From Prostheceraeus crozeri (taxonomy: Eukaryota; Platyhelminthes; Polycladida; Euryleptidae): a stretch of DNA of 64,000 nt. The notes under the pieces are model-generated. The model saw only the letters and a program-made list of their open reading frames with translations. It made no database searches and was not told where the DNA came from. The position numbers were made by a program, and so were the translations under genes. Where the stretch lies: positions 40,712 through 104,711 of the forward strand of contig CAJQUW010006992.1 in NCBI GenBank assembly GCA_907163375.1, written 5' to 3'. Below, piece after piece: positions 38,244-46,892 of the stretch (positions are counted from its first letter, which is position 1; each line of letters begins with the position of its first letter).

Positions 38244-38747
38244 ATGCCTATAATTTATAAACACAATCTTAAACATTTTGCTTCAAATAATAAAATTGCT
38301 CATGAACCACGTATGAATCCTGTGTACCATTATGATAGTGTAGAAACTGTTGGAACACAAAACTTCCTAGGCACTGCAGGTGCCGTCCAAACAGAAGGAG
38401 CTGGCATCTTTTCTGGTATCGGAAGTATCGTTAACTTGATTAAAAATAATAAAGATTTGATTTCATCTGCTGCTAAAGGTGCAGCTGCTATAGGTAGTAC
38501 AGCTAGTGCAATATCGAATGCTGTTAAGTCACAAAACGAATTAAAGCAACTAGAAGCTATTCGCAAACTTAGGAATGATGCAAAAGAAATGCAAAAAGAC
38601 AAAAAGCTCTCAGAGGAAACAAAAAACAAAATTGCTAAATTAGCGAAGATGGAAAGTAAACATGATGAAAAAACAATTGAAGAAATGAGAGGAAATGGGA
38701 TGCAGTCCCTAACCACTAACGTGGGAAATGGTCTAGCAAAATTCTAG
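38244..38747 (+). CDS. pVI-like putative membrane-active virion protein, Polinton 2
   Basis: The protein has 167 residues. Its first ~110 residues are almost identical to 18502-19089, including the small-residue membrane-active-type stretch (GIFSGIGSIVNLI, AAKGAAAIGSTASAIS). The adenain-type motif MRGNG (148-152) sits at the same place as IRGNG in Polinton 1. It lacks the three mini-element segments of that protein and is 28 residues shorter. It follows the fibre-like gene and precedes the major capsid gene. It appears whole. Confidence 0.75.
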   Translation: MPIIYKHNLKHFASNNKIAHEPRMNPVYHYDSVETVGTQNFLGTAGAVQTEGAGIFSGIGSIVNLIKNNKDLISSAAKGAAAIGSTASAISNAVKSQNELKQLEAIRKLRNDAKEMQKDKKLSEETKNKIAKLAKMESKHDEKTIEEMRGNGMQSLTTNVGNGLAKF

Positions 38748-38753
38748 TAGAAC

Positions 38754-38785
38754 CTTGTTCAGAGGCTTTAGCCGAGTATCAAACT
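38754..38785. repeat. Palindromic mini-element after the pVI-like gene
   Basis: GAACCTTGTTC is a short hairpin, followed by AGAGGCTTTAGCC, which has the reverse complement of the GGCTAAAGCC word used in other clusters. Confidence 0.6.
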
Positions 38786-38809
38786 GATTTTTTCTAATAA
38801 AAAAATATA

Positions 38810-40144
38810 ATGTCAACTCTGTTTGAAAGCAAATTTAGATTAGACGATCCCCCGTTCATTACTTACAATCAAAAAAAGAATGACTATATAAGAATTGCTA
38901 TGAACCCCGGTTCTTCCAGTAGAGTAAATACTGGAGGTGATTTAATTTTTGAAGTTGACAATCAACAAAGTTATTTATATTTACCCGATTCATTTTTACA
39001 CTGTGAATATTCTTTATATTCTGATGCTGATTTTACAACACCATTACCTGCTACGGATAATATTACATTAGAAAACAATTTCTTCCCAAGATTATTCACA
39101 CAAATGCGTTTAGATGTTGCAACACAAAATATAGAAACCATAAGTGATTCACCTGGCATTATTGATTCAATGCTTCGATTTGTAACAATAGGTGAAAATA
39201 CTAAAATGCATGAAATCGAAGGATGGTTACCTGATAACCATACCGGCATACTTAAAGATGATTTAACTCACACTGGAATAGATACAGCAGGAATTGCGAA
39301 AGATGTAGAAAACATAGTGAAACAGTTAAACAGTACACAAAATAGCTCATACCAGAAAAGACGCAATTTTAATAATAAAAGTAAACAAACTGTTAATTGG
39401 TCATTGTCTCCATTATTCGGGTATTTAGATTACACTAAAATATCATATCACTTAAAATTCAAACTCATAGTTCATCGCACTGTAAATAATGAATCAATAT
39501 TTTATGGAAAGGCTGGGAAGAAAGCATACCTAAAAATTGATAGACTTGAATGGTGGATTAAGCACATTACTCCTAGTTTAGAGGTTGAATTAACTATTAC
39601 GAAACGATTAGATACTAATAAACCAATTCCAGTAAGTTTTATGAAGCGTACCGCGAGCTCTGTCACTTTTACTGAACAAAGATTTAACTGGCATTTCACA
39701 AGGACATCAAATACTCCAAGATTTTTTTTGCTCACTTTTCAAAAGAATGAAACAGCCAGTTTTGATAAGAACAATAATCTTTTCCATATTAATTCAATTC
39801 GAAGTTTACAAATTTCATTAAATCAAACACGTTATCCTATTGATCCATTGAGATTTGATAACGCAAATAATCAATTCATGGAAGGATATGACGCTTATAG
39901 AAATTTGTGCCGAGAATTTGGAGTTGAAGCACAATTAAATCCTGTAGATTGGAAGAATTTATATCCTGTTTTCTGTTTTGATTTAAGTGCACAATCTGAA
40001 GATATTATCAAGACCGGTTGTGATGTGACAATTAATATTGAAAAGGCAAATTCCACAACATCATTGATGGCTTATGGTTTATTGCTAGAAGACACCGAAT
40101 ATTCTATTGAAATTATTAATGGAAAGATGGTTAGGATTGGTTAG
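38810..40144 (+). CDS. Major capsid protein (double jelly roll), Polinton 2
   Basis: The protein has 444 residues, the same length as the Polinton 1 homologue. Shared blocks include IRIAMNPGSSSRVNTGGDL, YLPDSFLHCEYSLYSD, RLFTQMRLDVATQNIE, LEWWIKHITPSLE and YPVFCFDLSAQSEDIIKTG. Differences concentrate around residues 145-185, probably an exposed loop. The start at 38810 follows AAAAAAATATA. It appears whole. Confidence 0.9.
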   Translation: MSTLFESKFRLDDPPFITYNQKKNDYIRIAMNPGSSSRVNTGGDLIFEVDNQQSYLYLPDSFLHCEYSLYSDADFTTPLPATDNITLENNFFPRLFTQMRLDVATQNIETISDSPGIIDSMLRFVTIGENTKMHEIEGWLPDNHTGILKDDLTHTGIDTAGIAKDVENIVKQLNSTQNSSYQKRRNFNNKSKQTVNWSLSPLFGYLDYTKISYHLKFKLIVHRTVNNESIFYGKAGKKAYLKIDRLEWWIKHITPSLEVELTITKRLDTNKPIPVSFMKRTASSVTFTEQRFNWHFTRTSNTPRFFLLTFQKNETASFDKNNNLFHINSIRSLQISLNQTRYPIDPLRFDNANNQFMEGYDAYRNLCREFGVEAQLNPVDWKNLYPVFCFDLSAQSEDIIKTGCDVTINIEKANSTTSLMAYGLLLEDTEYSIEIINGKMVRIG

Positions 40145-40265
40145 AAAAACCCAAGACTTCGTCGATAGGCTAAAGCCAGAGGAGCTTCGCTCCGATCGGT
40201 TAGTAACCTTAGGACCTTTGGTCCGATAGGCTAAAGCCTCTGAACAAAAAGTGATAGGCTAAACC
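40145..40265. repeat. Cluster of palindromic mini-elements after the capsid gene
   Basis: In ~115 bp there are GATAGGCTAAAGCC (twice), GGAGCTTCGCTCC (perfect hairpin), GGACCTTTGGTCC (perfect hairpin) and CTCTGAACAAAAAG. The second half is nearly the cluster found at 21237-21290 in Polinton 1, but after a different gene. Confidence 0.8.
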
Positions 40266-40291
40266 AAAGACTATAAATTTTTTATTAAAAA

Positions 40292-40765
40292 ATGGCGCAA
40301 GTGAATAATAAAACGGTTGAATTAAAACTACGTAACATCATTGACAAAAATACCCCTAAAACTATTACGATTAACAAAAGGAAGTATTACATAAGTAAAC
40401 CAATGATAGAGAATATCAAATTACAAGAAGAAAAGAATGGTGGAATTCTCCCATTAATTCCGCTAATCATAGGTGGTATAGCAGCAGCAGGAAGTGTTGC
40501 AGGTGGGACAGCTGGTATTGTCCAGGCAGTAAATAAAAATAAAGCAGAGAAAGCAGCATTAGAAGAGCAAAAACGTCATAATAGGGAGTTAGAGAAAGCT
40601 GCTAGAGGTGATGGAATAGTAGATAATTTCATTAGCAAATTAAATTTAGTTGATGAAGGGAAACGAGTTCTTAAAAATGTCCTACACAATATTGATGATT
40701 TGATTCAAATAAAAGAAACAAAAGACGGATCTGGCATATATCTAAATCCTAGTATGGTGCGATAA
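40292..40765 (+). CDS. Adenovirus pX-like core/membrane protein, Polinton 2
   Basis: The protein has 157 residues, close to 20751-21233 throughout. The hydrophobic centre NGGILPLIPLIIGGIAAAGS is identical. The basic head (KTITINKRKYYISKP) and helical tail (KRVLKNVLHNIDDLIQIK, SGIYLNPSMVR) match. It starts after TTTTTATTAAAAA. The PLA2-integrase gene begins only 16 bp after its stop; in Polinton 1 a palindromic cluster separates the two. It appears whole. Confidence 0.78.
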   Translation: MAQVNNKTVELKLRNIIDKNTPKTITINKRKYYISKPMIENIKLQEEKNGGILPLIPLIIGGIAAAGSVAGGTAGIVQAVNKNKAEKAALEEQKRHNRELEKAARGDGIVDNFISKLNLVDEGKRVLKNVLHNIDDLIQIKETKDGSGIYLNPSMVR

Positions 40766-40781
40766 GATTTAATCTTTAAAA

Positions 40782-42086
40782 ATGAATTTGAATAACTTAA
40801 GGATTTCAAATCTAGATCTAACGGATTATCTCTTAAAAGGTGACAAGAACAAAGTTCCACACCACACCGGAGGTGATATACAAAAAGCATTAGAAAACTT
40901 TCCTGGCTTTATTTGGAGTAAATATTCGAAGGAGAAACATTTACCTGGGCATAATTTTACTGGCCCCGGCACAAGATTAGATTTAAGATTAAACGATGAT
41001 GACACGCCTAGAGAAAATAGTAAACCAATAAATAGAGTAGACGCCGCCGCTTATAAACATGATTTAGCTTATCGAAATCATGACCTAAGTTCTCGAGATG
41101 AAGCAGATAAGAAAATGATACAAGAATTAGATAGTATTCAAAATCCTACATTTAGAGAAAAAATTGAAAGAATGTTTGTTAAGAAAGCTTTACAAGCAAA
41201 AATGCTTTTTGGCCAGGGGATAGATGAAACGGCAGCAAAGCTGTCTGAGAGCAGCGGTCGAACCTACGCGTCTGAAATGCCGAATGACCCAAGCCGCTAT
41301 GCGTCTGAAATTCATAGGGAATATAGAAAGCCGAAATATCTATTGAAGGTAAAAGTATTTAATAAAGATGATATTTGGAGTGCAGATCTAATTAATATGC
41401 CTAATGAAAGAGGGTTTAAGTACGCATTGACCGTTATAGATTTATATACACGATATGCTTGGGTAAAGCCTTTAAAAAACAAAAGTGGTCTGTCAGTTAA
41501 ATATGCGTTTGAAGAAATCTTTAAAGAAAGTTTTAGAAAGCCAAAAAAGCTATTCGTTGATAAAGGGTCGGAATTTTATAACCGAAATGTAAAGCCACTA
41601 TTTGAAACTGTTTATTCAACTGAAAATGCAGGAAAGGCTGTAGTAATAGAGCGCTTTAATAGAACGCTAAAAGGTAAGATCTTTAAGAAATTTACTGAGC
41701 AAGGAAATCAGAAATGGTTGAAGATATTACCAGGAGTTGTAGAAGAGTATAACAATAAGATTCATTCAGGTATTGAAGAAACTCCAAAGAATGCTTCTGA
41801 CGACCCTGATTTGATACGAAAGAAAATATTCGAAAATAATTATTCGAATGAGAGTAATCCGAATTTACAGAAACGTAAGCCGAAATTTAAAATTGGAGAT
41901 AGGGTACGAATATTTAAATACAAGAATAAATTTGAAAAAGGCTTTGTTGGCTATTGGACTAAAGAGATATTTGAAGTTTCTAAAATAAATCAAAGTTATC
42001 CGTTTACTTATGAAATTATAGATTTAGATAATGAAGATATCAAAGGTAGATTCTATGAAAACGAATTACAGAAAACCGAGCTTTAA
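40782..42086 (+). CDS. Phospholipase A2-integrase fusion protein, Polinton 2
   Basis: The protein has 434 residues. PLA2 part: FTGPGT calcium loop (59-64) and VDAAAYKHDLAYRN with His93-Asp94. Integrase part: D202 (WSADL), D260 (VDKGSEF), E290 (IERFNRTLK). The tail is FKIGDRVRIFKYKNKFEKGF. The adenain-type site LFGQG (142-146) is conserved between the halves. The linker that follows differs from Polinton 1 (SESSGRTYASEMPNDPSR), and an eight-residue segment (DESHRQGS) of the other integrase is absent. It appears whole. The integrase converges on the protease gene. Confidence 0.9.
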   Translation: MNLNNLRISNLDLTDYLLKGDKNKVPHHTGGDIQKALENFPGFIWSKYSKEKHLPGHNFTGPGTRLDLRLNDDDTPRENSKPINRVDAAAYKHDLAYRNHDLSSRDEADKKMIQELDSIQNPTFREKIERMFVKKALQAKMLFGQGIDETAAKLSESSGRTYASEMPNDPSRYASEIHREYRKPKYLLKVKVFNKDDIWSADLINMPNERGFKYALTVIDLYTRYAWVKPLKNKSGLSVKYAFEEIFKESFRKPKKLFVDKGSEFYNRNVKPLFETVYSTENAGKAVVIERFNRTLKGKIFKKFTEQGNQKWLKILPGVVEEYNNKIHSGIEETPKNASDDPDLIRKKIFENNYSNESNPNLQKRKPKFKIGDRVRIFKYKNKFEKGFVGYWTKEIFEVSKINQSYPFTYEIIDLDNEDIKGRFYENELQKTEL

Positions 42087-42104
42087 TTATCATTATCATT
42101 ATTA

Positions 42105-42135
42105 TTAGGCGTAGCCATAGAACCTACGGTTCGTT
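42105..42135. repeat. Palindromic mini-element between integrase and protease genes
   Basis: GAACCTACGGTTC is a perfect hairpin, preceded by AGGCGTAGCC. The same 13-base word is in frame in the pVI-like gene of Polinton 1 (18985). Confidence 0.75.
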
Positions 42136-42543
42136 TAACTCTAACATTATATCTAGAAATGGTACTCCTTTTTGTAATTTGTACAAAACGTATAAACATA
42201 ATTGACCACAATAAGTTGTTCTCGGTTTTTGAATTTGAAACGTATTATAAATACCATTTCCAAGTAATTCTTTTACTTCATTTGTAGGGGGCAAACCGTA
42301 TGAATCAAAATAATAGTTCTGCTGATGATTTTTAACGCCTGCTGACCAATGTACGCCGTTTTGGTCTGAAGTGTGAAGATTCGTTATAAAATTTACACTT
42401 GGCCTATTTTTGATCAATTGTAATTCGTCTCTCATTAGGACATGAAAATTCTTTATTCCCAATTGATGTGCGATTTTCTTTAGATCAAAATTCGTTGTTG
42501 TCTGTGTTCCATATAATTTAAAAAACTCAATCAGGTCAGTCAT
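42124..42543 (-). CDS. Adenain-like cysteine protease, Polinton 2
   Basis: The protein has 139 residues. Catalytic-type residues are His65 (GVHWSAG), Asp80 (YYFDSYG), Gln104 (FQIQKPR) and Cys112 (YCGQLCLYVLY). It is homologous to 22730-23188 but without the 14-residue palindromic segment, passing directly from KNRPS to VNFITNLH. The start follows CATTTAAA. Its stop lies inside the palindromic spacer shared with the integrase gene. It appears whole. Confidence 0.9.
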   Translation of the reverse strand: MTDLIEFFKLYGTQTTTNFDLKKIAHQLGIKNFHVLMRDELQLIKNRPSVNFITNLHTSDQNGVHWSAGVKNHQQNYYFDSYGLPPTNEVKELLGNGIYNTFQIQKPRTTYCGQLCLYVLYKLQKGVPFLDIMLELNEP

Positions 42544-42548
42544 TTTAA

Positions 42549-42882
42549 ATGAAACAAAAATCCAAAATTGTCAACACTGTTGTCACTTTTCAGTCTCCAC
42601 TCAAATAAGTTGCAATAAATGTTACTACTTGTTACTTATGAAGTAGAGTCCAACATTTATATGAAAAACAGAAATCCAAATTGCCAACACTGTTGTCACT
42701 TTTCAGTCTCCACTCAAATAAGTTGCAATAAATGTTACTACTTGTTACTTATGAAGTAGAGTCCAACATTTATATGAAAAACAGAAATCCAAATTGTCAA
42801 CACTGTTGTCACTTTTCAGTCTCCAGTCAAATAAGTTGCAATAAATGTTACTACTTGTTACTTATGAAGTAGAGTCCAACAT
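42549..42882. repeat. Three ~117-bp tandem units
   Basis: Units opening with AATCCAAATTGTCAACACTG and closing with AGAGTCCAACATTT repeat three times between the protease and the right-arm gene. The third unit runs into the 3' end of the right-arm gene, suggesting the array grew from that gene's end. Confidence 0.88.
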
Positions 42883-43566
42883 TTCCAAGTCTTCAAATTC
42901 CTGCGTTAGACCAGTAGGTTGTTGTTCAGTTTGTTGCACATTGGGTGAGCCAAATATGGATTCTGCTAATCTTCGCTTTTCTTCTTCTTCTTCTTTCTCA
43001 TGATCAATGAAATCTTCCAGATATGTAAAATGCTTCATCACAAAATGAATCGATAAGGAGGAACTAGCTAAATTTGGATAATGTCTTGACATTTTGAACA
43101 ATTTGATTAATAATGTTATATATGAACGTGAAAATTTAATGTTATGAGTCTCATTCAACTCTTTCACGAATTTTGTATAATTCATTTTAGACAATAACTT
43201 CAGTCGCTGAAGCACTTCTCCTTGTAAAACATAGCAGCGTAGAAGATTCCGATGTGTAATTTTCTCAAAACCAATGAGTTTATTCAATGAAGATATGCAC
43301 GATGATGTACTTATAATATCCTTTTTCTCGAGAAATACAGGTAAATTGCTGCTGTCAACATCCTTGAATGAATCTCGGATTATTTCAAACACTTCTCTCT
43401 TTTTATCTTCTTCGTTTCCACTCGTCTTCTGTTTTTTTCTTAGTGATTCATTGATGAAATTTGCTGTTATTGTTTTGAAGAAATCCAGATGGTCTGGTGA
43501 AATAAGAGGCACAACTTGATCCACGAAGCAACAAAATTCTCTCTCTAGTTTGCTGACGGAGGACAT
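42862..43566 (-). CDS. Right-arm protein of Polinton 2 (unknown family)
   Basis: The protein has 234 residues. The core ITHRNLLRCYVLQGEVLQRL, then NIKFSRSYITLLIKLFKM and HYPNLASSSLSIHFV, is shared in pattern with the protein at 24338-24775. A Lys/Glu-rich stretch (DHEKEEEEEKRR) and an acidic end (GLTQEFEDLEMLDSTS) follow; the acidic end could be an activation or docking segment. No enzyme motif is visible. It lies between tandem repeats and the right terminal repeat. The function is unknown; a regulatory role is a guess. Confidence 0.65.
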   Translation of the reverse strand: MSSVSKLEREFCCFVDQVVPLISPDHLDFFKTITANFINESLRKKQKTSGNEEDKKREVFEIIRDSFKDVDSSNLPVFLEKKDIISTSSCISSLNKLIGFEKITHRNLLRCYVLQGEVLQRLKLLSKMNYTKFVKELNETHNIKFSRSYITLLIKLFKMSRHYPNLASSSLSIHFVMKHFTYLEDFIDHEKEEEEEKRRLAESIFGSPNVQQTEQQPTGLTQEFEDLEMLDSTS

Positions 43567-43744
43567 TGCAAATGAGAACTTTGCTTCTAGCGTACACGAT
43601 ACAATGACAGACGAGAGAGAAATGAACTTTTAGTAGCAACTTTGCCACCGTTGCCATAACGATCTTCAACCTGATGACAGTTTGCAATTGTTTTGTCGTC
43701 ATGTGAGTGCGCTGGCAACTAAAATCTAATTGTATCACAAAGCA

Positions 43745-44173
43745 GTAGCGACAACAGGAATTATAAGAACGCCAGATGAAATGACAATAGTGAGAGCGCC
43801 TAAAGAAATTGTTAAACATATACCAACGCCTTGTGTCACATTCTTAGCTATGGTCCATCGTTTTCTTAATTTATTATAATGTTCTAGTTTAAGTAATAAT
43901 TGGGCTTCCTTATCTTTCATGTACCTGACTCTATCTTTGTGTTTTGCTATATCTATGTCATATGATAATGAAGGATATAAAGGGGCTGATGGTTCTTTTG
44001 TTTTTTCATCTTCCATTTTTAAATGAATATTTTTGTTCATGGGTCATAAATTGGTGATTTTAGAGGTACTTTCCTATTTGTTGTATTTTTTCATTTTTGT
44101 ATCTATTTTAGCCCGTAAATTAGTGATTTTAGAGGTACTTACCTATTTTTGTATTTTTTCATTTTTTGTATCT
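43745..44173 (-). repeat. Right terminal inverted repeat of Polinton 2
   Basis: It is the reverse complement of 27654-28083, almost without differences. It contains a partial copy (to 44040) of the membrane-hairpin gene and ends with TTTTTTGTATCT, two ~69-bp units deep. Confidence 0.9.
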
Positions 44174-44828
44174 ATTTTGACTGTTTTTTTATAAATTTCA
44201 GGGGGTCCCTATTTTTTTTTTCTTACTTGTCCTGGGCCGGCCAAAAATACACTACTGCCAGTTTGCCAATGTCATTAGTATCATCGCTTTCAAAATGTCA
44301 ATTGAACAGTTAGCGGGATTGCAGTACCCAATCAATAAGCGAAAAAAATATTTGACATCACTGTTTAGCGGATAGCGTATTGACAGTGATTCATTTTAGT
44401 AGAATGACAATCATGATAAAAGCAATCATGAAAACTGATGCTTAAAATCGTGATTAATCTATTGTCTTATGCTGGTATTTCAGAAGGCTTGATAGCGAAT
44501 AACAGGTGACTATCATCTAACCGCATAACGCATAATCCACATGGTTTTCCCCTGGGGCGATTTGAGCCTACAGGACTTATGAGTGAATTGATCACCCTTG
44601 TTTGTGTTAGTACACGAAGCGGTACTTCTATATTCCCCCACATATTCCAATTTTTCCAAATTCATCGAATTTCGTCAAACTTAGTCATATTGGATTTAGA
44701 ATAGACTTCATTTGTCACTGATTGATTGCACAACATCACTGAGAAGTCTTGCCTGAACCCTGGAATGGGAGATTGGTCCCTTGGATACTCAGTTAGAATA
44801 CAAGATGCTGTGATCATGAACTTCGTGG
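44174..44828. other. No gene recognised
   Basis: It begins with a T-rich tract and GGGGGTCCC near 44203, then CTGGGCCGGCC. Only short frames follow, none with recognisable content. Confidence 0.4.
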
Positions 44829-44947
44829 CAGGAATGCGGAGTCCTATCATTTTGATAGGATTCTAACTCTGACTCCGGGTAGAAAGTACATGCATATATA
44901 GCCTAGCTTTCTGAAAAAACTGGGCACCTACATCATAGATCATTATA

Positions 44948-46222
44948 CACTGTAAACTGTACACTGTAAATCGCTGGATACGAAAATTACATACAAACAC
45001 ATACCAAGTTTACATGCAATTTGAAACCAACATTTGATACGAGATTCTGGTATATATATATAGAAATCTGGAATGTTTTTCATACGAATGGCCATTTACT
45101 TTCGTATGTGATTGGCATGTAAACGATACGAACTATGCTAACTGTGATTGGCTGTTTTACGTTGAAATACGAATTCTTGGTATGTTTTATATACGAGACC
45201 CGATACAAATTGGTATGTGTTTCGTATGTCTTTCGTATGAATAGCTTTATGTCATATGGCAAAAAATATGTTATACTACATACTACTTACAAATAACTTT
45301 TTTCCAGTAATACCAGCCGTGAATATTTCTTTGTGAAAGTGTGGTATTTAACTAGATTAGATTTGTTGTGGAATTAAAGCCGCATGTCATCTTTGCAACT
45401 TGTCTTATAGCATTCACAAGACTCATAATTAGCATATTTCCTTCAACTAAATTGATAAACATCATTTCAATAAAACGATAACTTTTCAGCAACCATGTTG
45501 ACTTATATATTTCAAACATAACTATTTTTGCGTTCATGAATTATAATGTGTCTTTATTTTGGATTGATAATATGCTTAGTTCCAAAATTACATAATGCAT
45601 AATTGTTGATGGTCAAATACTTATTGATTATTTATGGAATGCCTCGGACTTACATGTATTAAAATCGAATTCAGTATTGGCAGTTTGACTATAAAATGTC
45701 ATTATCTCACTACTTGCAAAGCAGTAGTAGCATTAATGTGAACTTTATTGACAAAAAGCCTTAAATCAACATACTTTGGACATGATTGAGCTTTCTTTTA
45801 ACATTGTGCTGCTGTGGCTTTAGTATGTAAAGCATACCACACTTGAAATAACATGCGAAAAGCATACAATATATACCAAGATCATACAGAAATATACCAA
45901 AAAAATATTTTGGTATGCATCCTTCGTATGTGATTGGTATTGAGCGATTTACAGTGTAGGGCAGTAACTTAGGCACGAAGCCGAAATTTCGTGCCAGGTA
46001 GCGCCTAGTTATTGCCTCGAGGCACCAGTAGGCGCCACTAGGCACTTATAGACACCAAATCAAATATTTGTTTATCCAATGAAGTCGAAAGAAACATCAA
46101 TGGCACGAACTCGGCACTATGAACTTCGTGCCTACTCGTGCCTTGTGTTGGTTAGAATAATAATTGATGCCTAAATTTCGTGCCTAATTCAAGCAAAATT
46201 TCGTGCCCTAGAGTTTACGGTG
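44948..46222. mobile_element. Outer TA-flanked MITE
   Basis: Ends CACTGTAAACT and AGTTTACGGTG are inverted and flanked by TA (44946-44947, 46223-46224). Minus its own insertion it is ~280 bp, rich in GGCACGAA and TTTCGTGCC words. It looks like a Tc1/mariner-style MITE. Confidence 0.65.
44962..45956. mobile_element. Inner TA-flanked element
   Basis: It begins CACTGTAAATCGCT and ends AGCGATTTACAGTG (exact 14-bp inverted ends), flanked by TA at 44960-44961 and 45957-45958. It is about 995 bp with no transposase. It lies within the outer MITE, 14 bp from that element's left end. Confidence 0.8.
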
Positions 46223-46258
46223 TAGGCTTACCTGAATATATCTTTCGTGATCAATGCT

Positions 46259-46892
46259 GGGTACTTATCGGTTATCTCCCCCTCCCCATCAACGTTTTCA
46301 AATTTGTCTAAAATCCATAAAAATAAATCAATCGTCACAAAACTTTACTCACACATAAGTTTCTACCTACATACCAAAATTTACGCAAATCTAACAAGTA
46401 ACATTTGAATTAGGTAGGGGTGATAGCATGAAGGGCAGCGATGTCTGCAGCTTGATCTGACTTCTTCTGACCTCATCGTCTGAGCAGAAAGCACTTGAGG
46501 TCAACAAAGTCATTTCCCGACAACTCGTGAAGTGATGATGACCACGCCACATCCCTTACACTAACGTTTTTAACTTAAGAAAAGATGTGGCAAGGTAGTG
46601 GTCGTAGGAAGAATTCAAATAGCAGTGGATGAAACGAAGAGAGAGAGAGAGAGAACAATGCACACACGAATGACAATAATGCGTCGAACAGACGAAGTGG
46701 GATCAAGCTGTTGACATCGCTACCTTCGCGTTATCGTCTCTAAAGCAAAAACTACTTGTCCGATCTGCATAAACGTTTGTATGTGGCTAGAAAATATTGA
46801 TTACGGCTACTTGAGGTTTGGTGAAGATTGATTCAATTTTGCCAATTTAAATTTAAATTTGAAAACCTGGGGGAGATAACCCATAAGTATCC
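46259..46892. mobile_element. MITE with GGRTACTTAT ends
   Basis: The left end GGGTACTTATCGGTTATCTC is inverted as GAGATAACCCATAAGTATCC on the right, about 24 bp of terminal repeat including a CCCCC run. The element is 634 bp and non-coding. Flanks ATGCT and ATTGCT are similar but not exact, so the duplication length is uncertain. It contains a short AG microsatellite near 46640. Confidence 0.75.

Larger units (their letters stand above)
27654..44173 (+). mobile_element. Polinton 2 (Maverick/Polinton, adintovirus-like)
   Basis: The element is about 16.5 kb in the same orientation and gene order as Polinton 1. Its terminal inverted repeats (~430 bp, opening AGATACAAAAAATG) are almost identical to each other, suggesting a recent insertion. 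It looks nearly whole, with about one break, in its second gene. The bases outside the proposed ends (CTAGGT left, ATTTTG right) do not form a target duplication, so one end may extend further or have been altered. It differs from Polinton 1 by a three-gene cassette beside the polymerase and by its right-arm repeats. Confidence 0.9.

Noticed and set aside
43448-43819. 123-residue minus-strand frame next to the right-arm gene
   Set aside because: It overlaps the right-arm gene in another frame and the inner edge of the terminal repeat; the translation shows no domain.
27648-44179. Target duplication for Polinton 2
   Set aside because: Flanking hexamers CTAGGT and ATTTTG do not match; no shifted pair was convincing.
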